A stretch of 64,000 nucleotides of DNA from Massilia yuzhufengensis (lineage in GTDB: Bacteria > Pseudomonadota > Gammaproteobacteria > Burkholderiales > Burkholderiaceae_D). A program made the translations under genes and the position numbers. Below are positions 7,497 through 15,391 of this stretch, piece after piece. The notes under the pieces are model-generated. The model had not been told where the DNA came from, did not search any database, and saw only the letters and a list, made by a program, of their open reading frames with translations. The stretch spans positions 1-64,000 of the forward strand of contig NZ_FOLD01000027.1 in assembly GCF_900112225.1 (NCBI RefSeq), read 5' to 3'. Positions within the stretch are counted from its first letter, which is position 1. Each line of letters begins with the position of its first letter.

Positions 7497-9002
7497 TTAA
7501 CGGCCGTCGCGGTCCAGGTCACCAGGGATGGCGCGTTCGACCTTGTGCCATGCGGCGCGCGAAGCGTGCTTGGCCTGGTCCCAGCTCAGGCGCGAAGCAC
7601 CCTTGGTACGGTCCCACTCGCTCGACAGCTCGTTTTCGTGCATGTCGTAGCCGCCTGGATAGCGGCCGGCCGAGTTGTAGCCCAGCGCATAGGCCGGTGC
7701 ATAGTCGTCGTAGGTATAGCCAGGGGTGTAGTACGGCTGGGTCTGGTACTGGGTGCGCCAGTGGGCGTCTTCCTCGGCCGGGTTGACCATCTTGGCCACG
7801 CCCTTGCCCGCCATGCCGCCGATGGCCGCGCCGATGCCGGCGCCAGCCACCGCACCGATCGGGCCGCCCAGGGCTGCGCCGATCACGGTGCCGCCGACTG
7901 CCGCGCCGCCGGCTGCGCCGACGCCGGTGCCCAGGTGGTGGTCATTGAGTTCGTCGCCCGCTTTCGGGTTGACGACTTCGCCCGTCCCTTGGCCGGCCGC
8001 GCCGCCTGCCAGGCCGCCGATGATGGCGCCCGCAGCGGTGCCGATCGGGCCGGCCACCGAGCCGACCGCCGCGCCAACCGCTGCGCCGCCGGCGCCGCCG
8101 ACGCCTTGCGCCAGGTGGTGGTCATTCAGGTCGTCGCTTGCTTTCGGGTTCACGACTTCGCCAGCACCCTTGCCGGCTGCGCCGCCCGCCAGGCCGCCGA
8201 CGATCGCGCCAGCCGCCATGCCGATCGGGCCGGCGGCAGCGCCTGCCATGGCGCCGACTGCCGCGCCGGTACCGGCGCCGGTGCCCTTGGCCAGGTAGTG
8301 TTCCGACAGGTCGTCACCGGCCTTCGGGTTGACCACTTCGCCCACGCCCTTGCCGGCCATGCCGCCGGTCACGGCGCCGATGGCGGCGCCCGCCACGGTG
8401 CCGATCGGGCCGGCCACCGAACCGATGCCTGCGCCGACGATGGCGCCGCCGACCGCGCCGATGCCGGCGCCGATCACGTGGCTACCGCCGTTGTCGGTAA
8501 ACGATTGTTCGATGTGGCGTGCATCTTCGTCCGAACGGGCGTTCACGCCCATCACGATGCCGCCCTGCTTGATGCCTTCTTCGTAGTGCGCAGCACGGTC
8601 TTCAGGAATGCCTGCGCCGATCAGCGCGCCGATCAGGCCGCCGGTGAGGCCGCCGGCGCCGGCGCCGGCCAGTGCCGCGGCCAGTGGGCCAGCGACGACC
8701 AGGCCGAGGCCCGGCAGCACGAGGGTGGTGCCGACGGCGGCGATACCCGCCAGCACGGCGCCGATGGTGCCGCCGATGCCGGCGCCGATGCCAGCACCTT
8801 CGGCGGCTTTGCTGCCCAGGTCGGTATCGGTGTCGTTGAAGTGGGTCTTGCGTGCGTCGTCCGACATCATCAGGTTGACGTCGTCCTTGGTGTAGCCGCG
8901 GGTCGAGATCGAGCTGTAAGCGCGTTCGGCGCTGGCACGGTCAGGGAACAGGCCGGTCACCATACGGGTATTCTGGTTGTTATTCGAATCGAAGTTGCTC
9001 AT
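7497..9002 (-). CDS. Stress-type glycine-zipper protein with four tandem repeats
   Basis: This 501-residue protein begins with a general-stress YflT-like domain (about residues 14-60, VTGLFPDRASAERAYSSI). A hydrophobic Gly/Ala segment (about 70-135) follows, then four tandem units of 60 residues (about 178-416). Each unit is a glycine-zipper hairpin ending in a GEVVNPKAxDDLxxHHL-type linker. The C-terminus is Tyr/Pro-rich and then charged and amphipathic. Glycine zippers insert into or associate with membranes, so an envelope stress role is plausible but unproven. The start at MSNFDSN follows a GAAAGG sequence. It is divergent from a GlsB-type stress membrane protein gene. Confidence 0.75.
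   Translation of the reverse strand: MSNFDSNNNQNTRMVTGLFPDRASAERAYSSISTRGYTKDDVNLMMSDDARKTHFNDTDTDLGSKAAEGAGIGAGIGGTIGAVLAGIAAVGTTLVLPGLGLVVAGPLAAALAGAGAGGLTGGLIGALIGAGIPEDRAAHYEEGIKQGGIVMGVNARSDEDARHIEQSFTDNGGSHVIGAGIGAVGGAIVGAGIGSVAGPIGTVAGAAIGAVTGGMAGKGVGEVVNPKAGDDLSEHYLAKGTGAGTGAAVGAMAGAAAGPIGMAAGAIVGGLAGGAAGKGAGEVVNPKASDDLNDHHLAQGVGGAGGAAVGAAVGSVAGPIGTAAGAIIGGLAGGAAGQGTGEVVNPKAGDELNDHHLGTGVGAAGGAAVGGTVIGAALGGPIGAVAGAGIGAAIGGMAGKGVAKMVNPAEEDAHWRTQYQTQPYYTPGYTYDDYAPAYALGYNSAGRYPGGYDMHENELSSEWDRTKGASRLSWDQAKHASRAAWHKVERAIPGDLDRDGR
7755..8475 (-). repeat. Four in-frame tandem repeats of exactly 180 bp
   Basis: Inside the glycine-zipper gene, corresponding landmarks recur at 7971, 8151 and 8331 (ACGACTTCG/ACCACTTCG after a TTCGGGTT sequence), giving an exact 180-bp period. 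A more diverged fourth unit lies at the low-coordinate end. The units are close at DNA level, so copy number may vary between strains by recombination. Confidence 0.85.
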
Positions 9003-9281
9003 GGCGAATCCTTTCAAAGGTTCAGGTGCGAGGTCGTGCAAACAGGTATGTCGTTGCAAGTTATGAAACAGTATTCCCCGCGCCTCACCTCTTCTGTTCG
9101 CTGACGCACCTACCCGATCTTTTCGCGAGAACGACCGGTTTGAAAGAACGGGAAATGAGATTCGCCGTCTAACGTTCGTTGCCGCACCGACTTGAAGGGG
9201 AGCGGTCTTTAGACTTTTCTACATGGCCACGGCAATTCATCGGCCTGGGGGTATGTTTTCTTACTTTGACGGAGGTACACC

Positions 9282-9551
9282 ATGTTATTCATCATTTGGA
9301 TCGTTGTCGGTGGCATTCTGGGCTGGCTCGCCAGCATGGTCATGAAAACCGATGCAGAGCAGGGCATGATTCTGAACGTAGTTGTCGGTATCATCGGCGC
9401 CTTCCTGGGCGGCTGGCTCCTGTCTCCACTGTTCGGTTCCGGCACCATCAACTCGGACGACTTCAGCGTTTCGTCGCTGCTGGTCTCGTTCCTGGGCGCC
9501 GTCATCCTGCTGGCCATCGTGAACCTGCTGCGTCGCGGCCGCGTTCGTTAA
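9282..9551 (+). CDS. GlsB/YeaQ/YmgE-family stress membrane protein
   Basis: This is an 89-residue, three-helix inner membrane protein of the transglycosylase-associated (DUF/Tag) family. The N-terminal IIWIVVGGILGWLASMVM, the central LNVVVGIIGAFLGGWLL and the C-terminal hydrophobic helix match the family, which is induced in stationary phase or acid stress; its biochemical function is unknown. A perfect GGAGG at 9271-9275 precedes the ATG by 6 nt. The 279-nt gap before it, shared with the divergent glycine-zipper gene, shows no other gene. A terminator follows. Confidence 0.88.
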   Translation: MLFIIWIVVGGILGWLASMVMKTDAEQGMILNVVVGIIGAFLGGWLLSPLFGSGTINSDDFSVSSLLVSFLGAVILLAIVNLLRRGRVR

Positions 9552-9580
9552 TCGGCACAGTGGATAGTATTTACTGAAAA

Positions 9581-9609
9581 ACCAACGCCTTGTGCGTTGG
9601 TTTTTTTTT
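9581..9609 (+). terminator. Rho-independent terminator after the GlsB-like gene
   Basis: An 8-bp stem (ACCAACGC at 9581-9588, GCGTTGGT at 9594-9601) with a CTTGT loop is followed by a run of Ts to 9609. It lies 29 nt after the stop codon. An in-frame ATG at 9592 of the next gene falls inside it and is therefore not the start. Confidence 0.92.
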
Positions 9610-9624
9610 CGCCTTGATAAGCAT

Positions 9625-10902
9625 ATGAGCCCAAAATTGTTCTGGATAATCCTGGTAACGAGTGCCCTGACCCTGGTGGCAGGCATTCTCGTGCTCAATT
9701 TCATGCCGGGCGAGAAGCAGATCGAGACCCGCCTCACCCGGCATTACGATTCCAACGACCCCCAGTTCCGCCGCTCGCTCGGCGTGCTGCTCGGGCCACC
9801 CATCCTCGAAGGCAACAAGGTCGAGGTGCTGCTCAATGGCGACGAGATCTTCCCGTCGATGCTGGAAGCGATCCGCGCGGCTGAAAAGACAATCACCTTC
9901 GAAACCTACATCTATTGGTCCGAGACGATCGGACAGGAATTTTCCGATGCCCTGGCCGAGCGCGCCCGTGCCGGCGTCAGGGTGCACCTGATGCTCGATT
10001 TCATGGGCAGCATGAAGATGGACCTGGCCCAGATCGACGCGCTCAAGAAAGCCGGCGTGCTGGTGCAGCGCTACCACAAGCCGGTGTGGTGGAAACTGGC
10101 GCGCCTGAACAACCGCACCCACCGCAAGCTGCTCGTGATCGACGGCAAGGTGGGCTTTACCGGCGGCGTCGGCATTGCCGACCAGTGGCGCGGCAAGGCC
10201 CAGGACGAGAAACACTGGCGCGACACCCATTTCCGCATCGAAGGTCCGGCGGTCGGGCAAATGCAGGCCGTGTTCAACGACAACTGGCTCAAGGCCACCG
10301 GCACCGTGCTCGATGGCCCCGATTATTTCCCGGCCCTGCCGCCGGTGGGCGACATGCCGGCCCAGGTGTTTTCCAGCTCGCCTACCGGCGGCAGCGAATC
10401 GATGCACCTGATGTACCTGATGGCCATCACCTCGGCGCGCAAGACGATCGACCTGTCGGCCGCCTACTTCGTGCCCGACGACCTGACCATCCGCACCCTG
10501 ATGGAGGCGGCCAAGCGCGGCGTGCGGGTGCGCATCATCATGCCGGGCAAATACATCGATTCCGACCTGGTGAAAGCGGCCTCGCGCGAACGCTGGCCGC
10601 AGTTGCTGGCCGCCGGCGTCAAGCTGGCCGAGTACCAGCCCACCATGTACCACGTGAAAGCGCTGATCGTCGACACGCTGCTGGTGTCGGTCGGGTCGAC
10701 CAATTTCGACAACCGCTCCTTCAGCATCAACGACGAAGCCAACCTGAACGTGCTGCATCCGGAATTCGCGCGCCAGCAGGAAGCCATCTTCGAGGCCGAC
10801 TGGCGCCTGGCCAAGGAAGTCACCAAGGAAGCCTTCCGCGAACGCCCCTGGTGGCAGCGCGTGACCACCGGCGTGGCATCGCTGGTCAAGGCCCAGCTGT
10901 AA
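9625..10902 (+). CDS. Cardiolipin synthase-like phospholipase D family protein
   Basis: This 425-residue protein has one N-terminal membrane helix (about residues 4-25) and two phospholipase D domains. The two HxKx4D catalytic motifs are visible: HRKLLVID in the first half and HVKALIVD followed by GSTNFDNRS in the second. Such enzymes join phosphatidylglycerol molecules (or PG and PE) into cardiolipin at the inner membrane. A single anchor and this length resemble ClsB/ClsC-type enzymes more than ClsA, which has two anchors. The start at 9625 (MSPKLFW) is just upstream of the membrane anchor. The gene lies between two transcription signals and is likely monocistronic. Confidence 0.88.
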   Translation: MSPKLFWIILVTSALTLVAGILVLNFMPGEKQIETRLTRHYDSNDPQFRRSLGVLLGPPILEGNKVEVLLNGDEIFPSMLEAIRAAEKTITFETYIYWSETIGQEFSDALAERARAGVRVHLMLDFMGSMKMDLAQIDALKKAGVLVQRYHKPVWWKLARLNNRTHRKLLVIDGKVGFTGGVGIADQWRGKAQDEKHWRDTHFRIEGPAVGQMQAVFNDNWLKATGTVLDGPDYFPALPPVGDMPAQVFSSSPTGGSESMHLMYLMAITSARKTIDLSAAYFVPDDLTIRTLMEAAKRGVRVRIIMPGKYIDSDLVKAASRERWPQLLAAGVKLAEYQPTMYHVKALIVDTLLVSVGSTNFDNRSFSINDEANLNVLHPEFARQQEAIFEADWRLAKEVTKEAFRERPWWQRVTTGVASLVKAQL

Positions 10903-10947
10903 ATACGGTCGAAATAACGGTTGACGGTAGGGATAGGTATTGCCGAT

Positions 10948-10978
10948 ACTCTTGGATGCTCCGCGGAGCCCCAAGAGT
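10948..10978 (+). promoter_or_regulatory. Near-perfect 31-nt dyad ahead of the S46 peptidase gene
   Basis: Arms ACTCTTGG (10948-10955) and CCAAGAGT (10971-10978) flank a 12-nt self-complementary core GCTCCGCGGAGC (10958-10969). No T-tract follows, so it is not an intrinsic terminator of the cardiolipin synthase gene. A weak promoter-like pair, TTGACG at 10921 and GATACT at 10945 with an 18-nt spacer, overlaps its left arm. An operator or a 5' leader hairpin is possible; the role is inferred. Confidence 0.45.
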
Positions 10979-11008
10979 GATCCCCTTCCTAAAAGACTGA
11001 CGACGCGA

Positions 11009-13168
11009 ATGAAAAAGACTCTCCTCTCGCTGGCCATCCTCACCAGCTTCGCCGCACACGCGGATGAAGGCATGTGGATGCCGCAGCAGCTGCCACAAGT
11101 AGCCAAGCAACTCAAAGCCGCCGGCCTCAAGCTGGACCCGGCCGCCCTGACCAAGCTGACCGAATTCCCGATGGGCGCGATCGTGAGCCTGGGCGGTTGC
11201 TCGGCCTCGTTCGTCTCCCCGCAGGGCCTGGTGGTGACCAACCACCACTGCGTGTACAACAGCATCGCGGTCAACTCGACCCCGGAACGCGACCTGCTCG
11301 CCAACGGCTTCCTGGCCAAGACCCTGGGCGAAGAACTGCCGGCCGCGCCAGGCAGCCGCGTCTACGTCACCGAGGAAGTGGCGAACGTTTCCGACCAGAT
11401 CATCACCCCTGAAGTCGCCAAGCTGAACGGCAAGGCCCGCATCGACGCCATCGAAAAGAACCAGAAGAAACTGGTGGCCGAATGCGAAAAGGACGCCGGC
11501 TACCGCTGCACCGTGGCCAGCTACTACGGCGGCCTGGAGTTCTACCGCCTGAAACAGCTCGAAATCCGCGACGTGCGCCTGGTGCACGCGCCACCGGCCG
11601 GCGTGGGCAAGTTCGGCGGCGACACCGACAACTGGATGTGGCCACGCCACACCGGCGACTACGGCTTCTACCGCGCCTATGTGAGCAAGGACGGCAAGGC
11701 CGCCGAGTTCTCGAAGGACAACGTGCCTTACCAGCCGAAACACGTGCTGAAGATCGCCAAGGAAGGCTCGAAGGAAGGCGACTTCATCATGGTGCTGGGC
11801 TACCCCGGCCGCACCAACCGCCACCGCCTGCCGTCCGAAGTGTCGTCGACCTTCGACTGGAACTACCCTGCCTTCGTGGCAGCATCGGGTGAAACCCTGG
11901 CCATCATCGAGCGCGAGACCAAGACCGACCCGGCCGCCAAGCTCAAGTACGCCGGCCAGATCGCCAGCGTCAACAACTACTACAAGAACCGCAAGGGCAT
12001 GCTGACGTCCTACGCGGGCAGCGACTTCCTGCAGCGCAAGACCGCCGAACACGCGGCCCTGAAAGCCTGGGTTAACGCGACCCCGGCCCGCAAGGCCCAG
12101 TTCGGCGCCGACATCGAGACGGCCGAAAAACTGATCGCGGAACGCGACGCCGGCGCCAAGAAGGGCTTCTACCTGGCCTACGCGCAGCCGAAATTCCTGT
12201 CGTCGGCACGTTCGCTGTACCGCCTGGCCAACGAACGCACCAAGCCGGACGCCGAGCGCAAGTCGGGCTTCCAGGAACGCGACCTGGCACGCTGGAACTC
12301 GGTCGTGACCGGCCAGGACCGCACCTACGACGAAAAAGTCGACAAGGCGCTGGTGCTGAACTTCCTGACCAAGTACAGCGCCCAGCCGGCCGCCGAGCAC
12401 GACGCCGCTTTCGATGCTGCCCTCGGCATCCGCGCCGGCATGGGCGAAGCCGAACTGAAGGCCGCCCTGGACCGCATCTACGCCGGTTCCAAGCTGGCCA
12501 ACAAGGACGAGCGCATCACCTGGCTGAAGAAGTCGCCGGCCGAGTTCCAGGCCTCGAACGACAGCTTCATCAAGGCCGCGGTCGCGATGTACGACGCGTC
12601 GATGAAGGAAGAAGCCAAGGACGAAGAACTGGCAGGCAAGATCCAGCAAGCCTACGGCAACTACATGAAGGCCAAGATCGCCTACATGAACAGCAAAGGC
12701 CAAGCGGTCTACCCTGACGCCAACGGCACCCTGCGCGTTACCTTCGGCAAGATCGCCGGCCGCGACGTCGGCGCCGACGGCACCGGTTCCTGGACCGCCT
12801 TCACCAGCACCAAGGGCGTGGTCGCCAAGCACACCGGCGAAGGCGAGTTCAACGCCCCAGCCGCGCAGCTGGCAGCGATCCAGGCCAAGGACTTCGGCAA
12901 GTACGTCGATCCGAAGCTGAAAACCGTGCCGGTCAACTACCTGGCCACGCTGGACATCACGGGCGGCAACTCGGGTTCGGCCGCACTGAACGCCAAGGGC
13001 GAACTGATCGGCCTGGCCTTCGACGGCACCCTGGATTCGATCATCTCGGACTGGGACTTCAACAAGGCCATGACCCGCTCGATCCAGGTCGACAGCCGCT
13101 ACATGCTGTGGAACATGAAGCATGTGGACAAGGCCGACAACCTGCTGAAGGAAATGAACGTGCAATAA
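11009..13168 (+). CDS. S46-family peptidase (dipeptidyl-peptidase 7/11 type)
   Basis: This 719-residue exported serine exopeptidase should release dipeptides from peptide N-termini in the periplasm. It has a signal peptide (MKKTLLSLAILTSFAAHA), then the chymotrypsin-like fold of S46 interrupted by a large helical domain. The putative triad is visible: His in TNHHC (79-80), Asp217 in HTGDYGF and Ser655 in GGNSGSA. Family length is about 700-720, so it is complete. An upstream in-frame ATG (10940) is ignored because the signal peptide begins at 11009. Whether it prefers acidic (DPP11) or aliphatic (DPP7) P1 residues cannot be decided by eye. Confidence 0.92.
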   Translation: MKKTLLSLAILTSFAAHADEGMWMPQQLPQVAKQLKAAGLKLDPAALTKLTEFPMGAIVSLGGCSASFVSPQGLVVTNHHCVYNSIAVNSTPERDLLANGFLAKTLGEELPAAPGSRVYVTEEVANVSDQIITPEVAKLNGKARIDAIEKNQKKLVAECEKDAGYRCTVASYYGGLEFYRLKQLEIRDVRLVHAPPAGVGKFGGDTDNWMWPRHTGDYGFYRAYVSKDGKAAEFSKDNVPYQPKHVLKIAKEGSKEGDFIMVLGYPGRTNRHRLPSEVSSTFDWNYPAFVAASGETLAIIERETKTDPAAKLKYAGQIASVNNYYKNRKGMLTSYAGSDFLQRKTAEHAALKAWVNATPARKAQFGADIETAEKLIAERDAGAKKGFYLAYAQPKFLSSARSLYRLANERTKPDAERKSGFQERDLARWNSVVTGQDRTYDEKVDKALVLNFLTKYSAQPAAEHDAAFDAALGIRAGMGEAELKAALDRIYAGSKLANKDERITWLKKSPAEFQASNDSFIKAAVAMYDASMKEEAKDEELAGKIQQAYGNYMKAKIAYMNSKGQAVYPDANGTLRVTFGKIAGRDVGADGTGSWTAFTSTKGVVAKHTGEGEFNAPAAQLAAIQAKDFGKYVDPKLKTVPVNYLATLDITGGNSGSAALNAKGELIGLAFDGTLDSIISDWDFNKAMTRSIQVDSRYMLWNMKHVDKADNLLKEMNVQ

Positions 13169-13203
13169 GCGTTCGTTGCGTGGCGCTGCAAGGCGCCGTG
13201 TGA

Positions 13204-13243
13204 AAAGCCACGCAACTGCGATGTTGCGTGGCTTTTTGTTTTT
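13204..13243 (+). terminator. Rho-independent terminator after the S46 peptidase gene
   Basis: A 13-bp stem (AAAGCCACGCAAC at 13204-13216 with its complement at 13223-13235) and a 6-nt loop leads into a T-rich run. It lies 35 nt after the stop codon. Confidence 0.9.
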
Positions 13244-13383
13244 GGCGGATGCTCAACTGCGTTCCTTGTTTCGCCCGCCACCCCGCCCGCCCCACCGATC
13301 GCGCAGTTCGTCGCGCCCCATGCGCACGCATCGCGCCATGGCGCTATGCTTCCTCCATCAACGCACTCCCTGGGAAGACAAGC

Positions 13384-14472
13384 ATGAAAAAACTCTGGCT
13401 GATCTGCGGCGCACTGCTCGTGCTGGCATGCTCCGGCGCCGCGGCGCAGGAACTCCCTGACCCGTACGCCAAGGCGCGCGCCATTGTCGAGGACCTGGGC
13501 CGCATCACCGCGCCAACGGGCGTGCAGGACAGCTACAAGACCCGCATCGGCGGCGTCGATCAGTGGCTCAGTGTGCGCGGCCAGGACCGCGCCAATCCCA
13601 TGATCCTGTTCGTGCACGGCGGCCCGGCCTCGCCCGTGACGCCGACCATGTGGCAGTTCCAGCGCCCGATCGAGGAATACTTCACGGTGGCGAACTGGGA
13701 CCAGCGCGGGGCGGGCAAGAGCTACGGCGAGACCGATCCGGACAAGGTGGCCGGGACCATCCGCATCGAGCGCTACGTGGACGACGCCATCGAAGTGGCC
13801 GAGCACCTGAAGGCGCGCTACGGCCAGCGCAAGCTGGTCCTGATGGGCCACAGCTGGGGCACCATCATCGGCATGCGCGCCGCGCTCAAGCGCCCGGACC
13901 TGTTCCATGCCTACGTGGGCGTCGGCCAGGTGCTGGACGTGCGCGAGAACGAGCGCATCAGCTTCGACTACGCCATGGCGCGCGCGACACGCGAGAACAA
14001 CACGGAAGCGCTGAAGGAAATGGGCACGATCGCGCCCTACCCCGGCGACCAGCCGATCACGCGCGAGCGCATCATCGTCGCGCGCAAGTGGCCGCAGCAC
14101 TACGGCGGCCTGTCGGCCTTCCGCAGCGATTCAGGCTACTTCTTCCGCGGCCCGCTGCTCTCGCCCGAGTACACCCCAGGCCAGGTAAAGGACATCGACA
14201 AGGGCAGCGTGCTGACCCTGGGCCGGGTACTGCCGGAGTTCCTCCAGGTGTCCTTCGCCGCTGTGAAGCGCTTCCCGATCCCGGTCGTGATGTTCGTGGG
14301 CCGGCACGACTACACGACGCCCGCGGCGCCGACCGTGGCCTGGATGGAGCAGGTGGACGCGCCGTACAAGCGCGTGGTGTGGTTCGAGCGCTCGGCGCAC
14401 ATGATTCCGTGGGAGGAGCCGGGCAAGACCCTGGTGAGCCTCCTCGAATTCGTCCGGCCGCTGGTTCGGTAA
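13384..14472 (+). CDS. Exported alpha/beta hydrolase (proline iminopeptidase-like)
   Basis: This 362-residue hydrolase has an N-terminal export signal whose VLACSG could also be a lipobox, so it may be a lipoprotein. It has the oxyanion-hole motif HGGPASP typical of the proline iminopeptidase group (S33) and the nucleophile elbow GHSWGT with Ser157. The late GRHDYTTP and SAHMIPWE stretches provide the likely acid and histidine. The substrate is unknown; peptidase or esterase activity is possible. The start at MKKLWLICG is chosen by the signal peptide. It is monocistronic and faces a palindrome-rich convergent intergenic region. Confidence 0.82.
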   Translation: MKKLWLICGALLVLACSGAAAQELPDPYAKARAIVEDLGRITAPTGVQDSYKTRIGGVDQWLSVRGQDRANPMILFVHGGPASPVTPTMWQFQRPIEEYFTVANWDQRGAGKSYGETDPDKVAGTIRIERYVDDAIEVAEHLKARYGQRKLVLMGHSWGTIIGMRAALKRPDLFHAYVGVGQVLDVRENERISFDYAMARATRENNTEALKEMGTIAPYPGDQPITRERIIVARKWPQHYGGLSAFRSDSGYFFRGPLLSPEYTPGQVKDIDKGSVLTLGRVLPEFLQVSFAAVKRFPIPVVMFVGRHDYTTPAAPTVAWMEQVDAPYKRVVWFERSAHMIPWEEPGKTLVSLLEFVRPLVR

Positions 14473-14482
14473 AGTGCGATAC

Positions 14483-14549
14483 GTCGTTCGCGCCACTGGC
14501 GCCTACGACGTCCCGTGCAGGCGGGAATAACGCCACTGGCATTATTCCC
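14483..14549. repeat. Palindromic module, inverse REP half and small hairpin
   Basis: Positions 14483-14509 form a 27-nt palindrome centred on GCGCCACTGGCGC. It recurs almost exactly, as its reverse complement, at 57233-57259 beside another REP element. It runs into an inverse REP-like sequence, followed by a perfect 8-bp hairpin (GGGAATAA 14523-14530 with TTATTCCC 14542-14549). Confidence 0.6.
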
Positions 14550-14602
14550 CCCAAGTTCGATGCGATCCTAAACCTTCAAGCGGTGCGGGCGTGCACGCAA
14601 GA

Positions 14603-14630
14603 TTGGATTCCCGCCTGCGCGGGAATGACC
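14603..14630. repeat. REP-like palindrome
   Basis: TTGG is followed by a hairpin with perfect 8-bp arms (ATTCCCGC 14607-14614, GCGGGAAT 14619-14626) and a CTGC loop, then GACC. This is the same sequence as the copy at 20471. The rest of 14473-14751 holds no gene. Confidence 0.8.
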
Positions 14631-14751
14631 TTGGTGAGGCTGGCGATTTTTCCAGCACAGCGCTCCCCGAATCCGGCACACGTGCGTCATTACAAAGAAA
14701 CCGCAAGGCCTGGGGCGAGGCGCTGGTGCGCCTGAAGACGATGCTCGAGGC

Positions 14752-15390
14752 CTAGGCCATCATTGCGTCCAGCTCGGCCGCGACCTGCTGCGCCAGCTGG
14801 TGGATGTGGAAGCCGTCCACGAAACCGTGGTGGGCCTGCACCGAGAACGGCAGCTCGAGGCGGCCGTTGGCGCTTTCCCTGAACTTGCCCCAGGCGAAGG
14901 ACGGAATGTCCGGCTCTGCCAGCGAGAAGCTCGGGTGCTGGATCGACGTGAAGGCCAGCCAGGGGATGCAGGTGACGAACACCTGTTCCCTCGCTTCGCG
15001 CGGCGTGCGGGCCGCGTACTCCATGTTCAGCGCCACCATGCTGCTCGCCTGCTCGCGCGCCGCGATGCCGCGCGCGACGAATTCGTGCAGGTCGTCCGAC
15101 CAGTCGAACTGGGCGAAATTCAGGTCATTGTGCTGGTTGACCACGGTGAAGGATGGAATCAGGCGGTCGATGCGGATGACTTCGCCGTCCAGCAGGCGGT
15201 AGCGGAAGTTCTCGAGCTTCAGGACCGCACGCAGCACGGCGCACAGCAGCACGTGGAAGGGCGCCAGGCCCTGCGCCTTGCACCACGGCCGGAAATCCGG
15301 CAGCGCGAGCGGGAAGCAGATGTTGACCGCCGCGCTGTCCATGGCGTCGAACAGCGCGAAGCGGTCGCGCCGGCGCTCGAAATTCTCCAA
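14752..15390 (-). CDS. Chloramphenicol acetyltransferase-like protein, TTG start
   Basis: This 212-residue protein belongs to the trimeric CAT family, which moves acetyl from acetyl-CoA to an alcohol. The catalytic motif HHGFVDGFH has His188 and Asp192 in the expected places near the C-terminus, and the N-terminal NFERRRDRFALFDAMD matches CAT N-termini. The only start that keeps this region is TTG at 15390. The frame is closed by a TGA 24 nt upstream, and the TTG begins one base after the stop of the amino-acid permease gene. Translation is therefore probably coupled to the permease. Such chromosomal CAT-like proteins often do not confer drug resistance, so the true substrate is open. Confidence 0.8.
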   Translation of the reverse strand: MENFERRRDRFALFDAMDSAAVNICFPLALPDFRPWCKAQGLAPFHVLLCAVLRAVLKLENFRYRLLDGEVIRIDRLIPSFTVVNQHNDLNFAQFDWSDDLHEFVARGIAAREQASSMVALNMEYAARTPREAREQVFVTCIPWLAFTSIQHPSFSLAEPDIPSFAWGKFRESANGRLELPFSVQAHHGFVDGFHIHQLAQQVAAELDAMMA

Positions 15391-15391
15391 C

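Noticed and set aside
7545..9104. A 519-codon plus-strand frame opposite the glycine-zipper gene
   Set aside because: It is an Ala/Asp/Arg-rich complement of the repeat region, with no start signal and no family resemblance.
13169..13383. A 94-codon frame starting at 13176
   Set aside because: It runs through a clear terminator and overlaps the hydrolase signal peptide in another phase, with no Shine-Dalgarno.
14752..15390. Calling the CAT-like gene a chloramphenicol resistance gene
   Set aside because: The catalytic motif is present, but chromosomal CAT-like proteins often lack the activity, and the coupling to a permease suggests another substrate.
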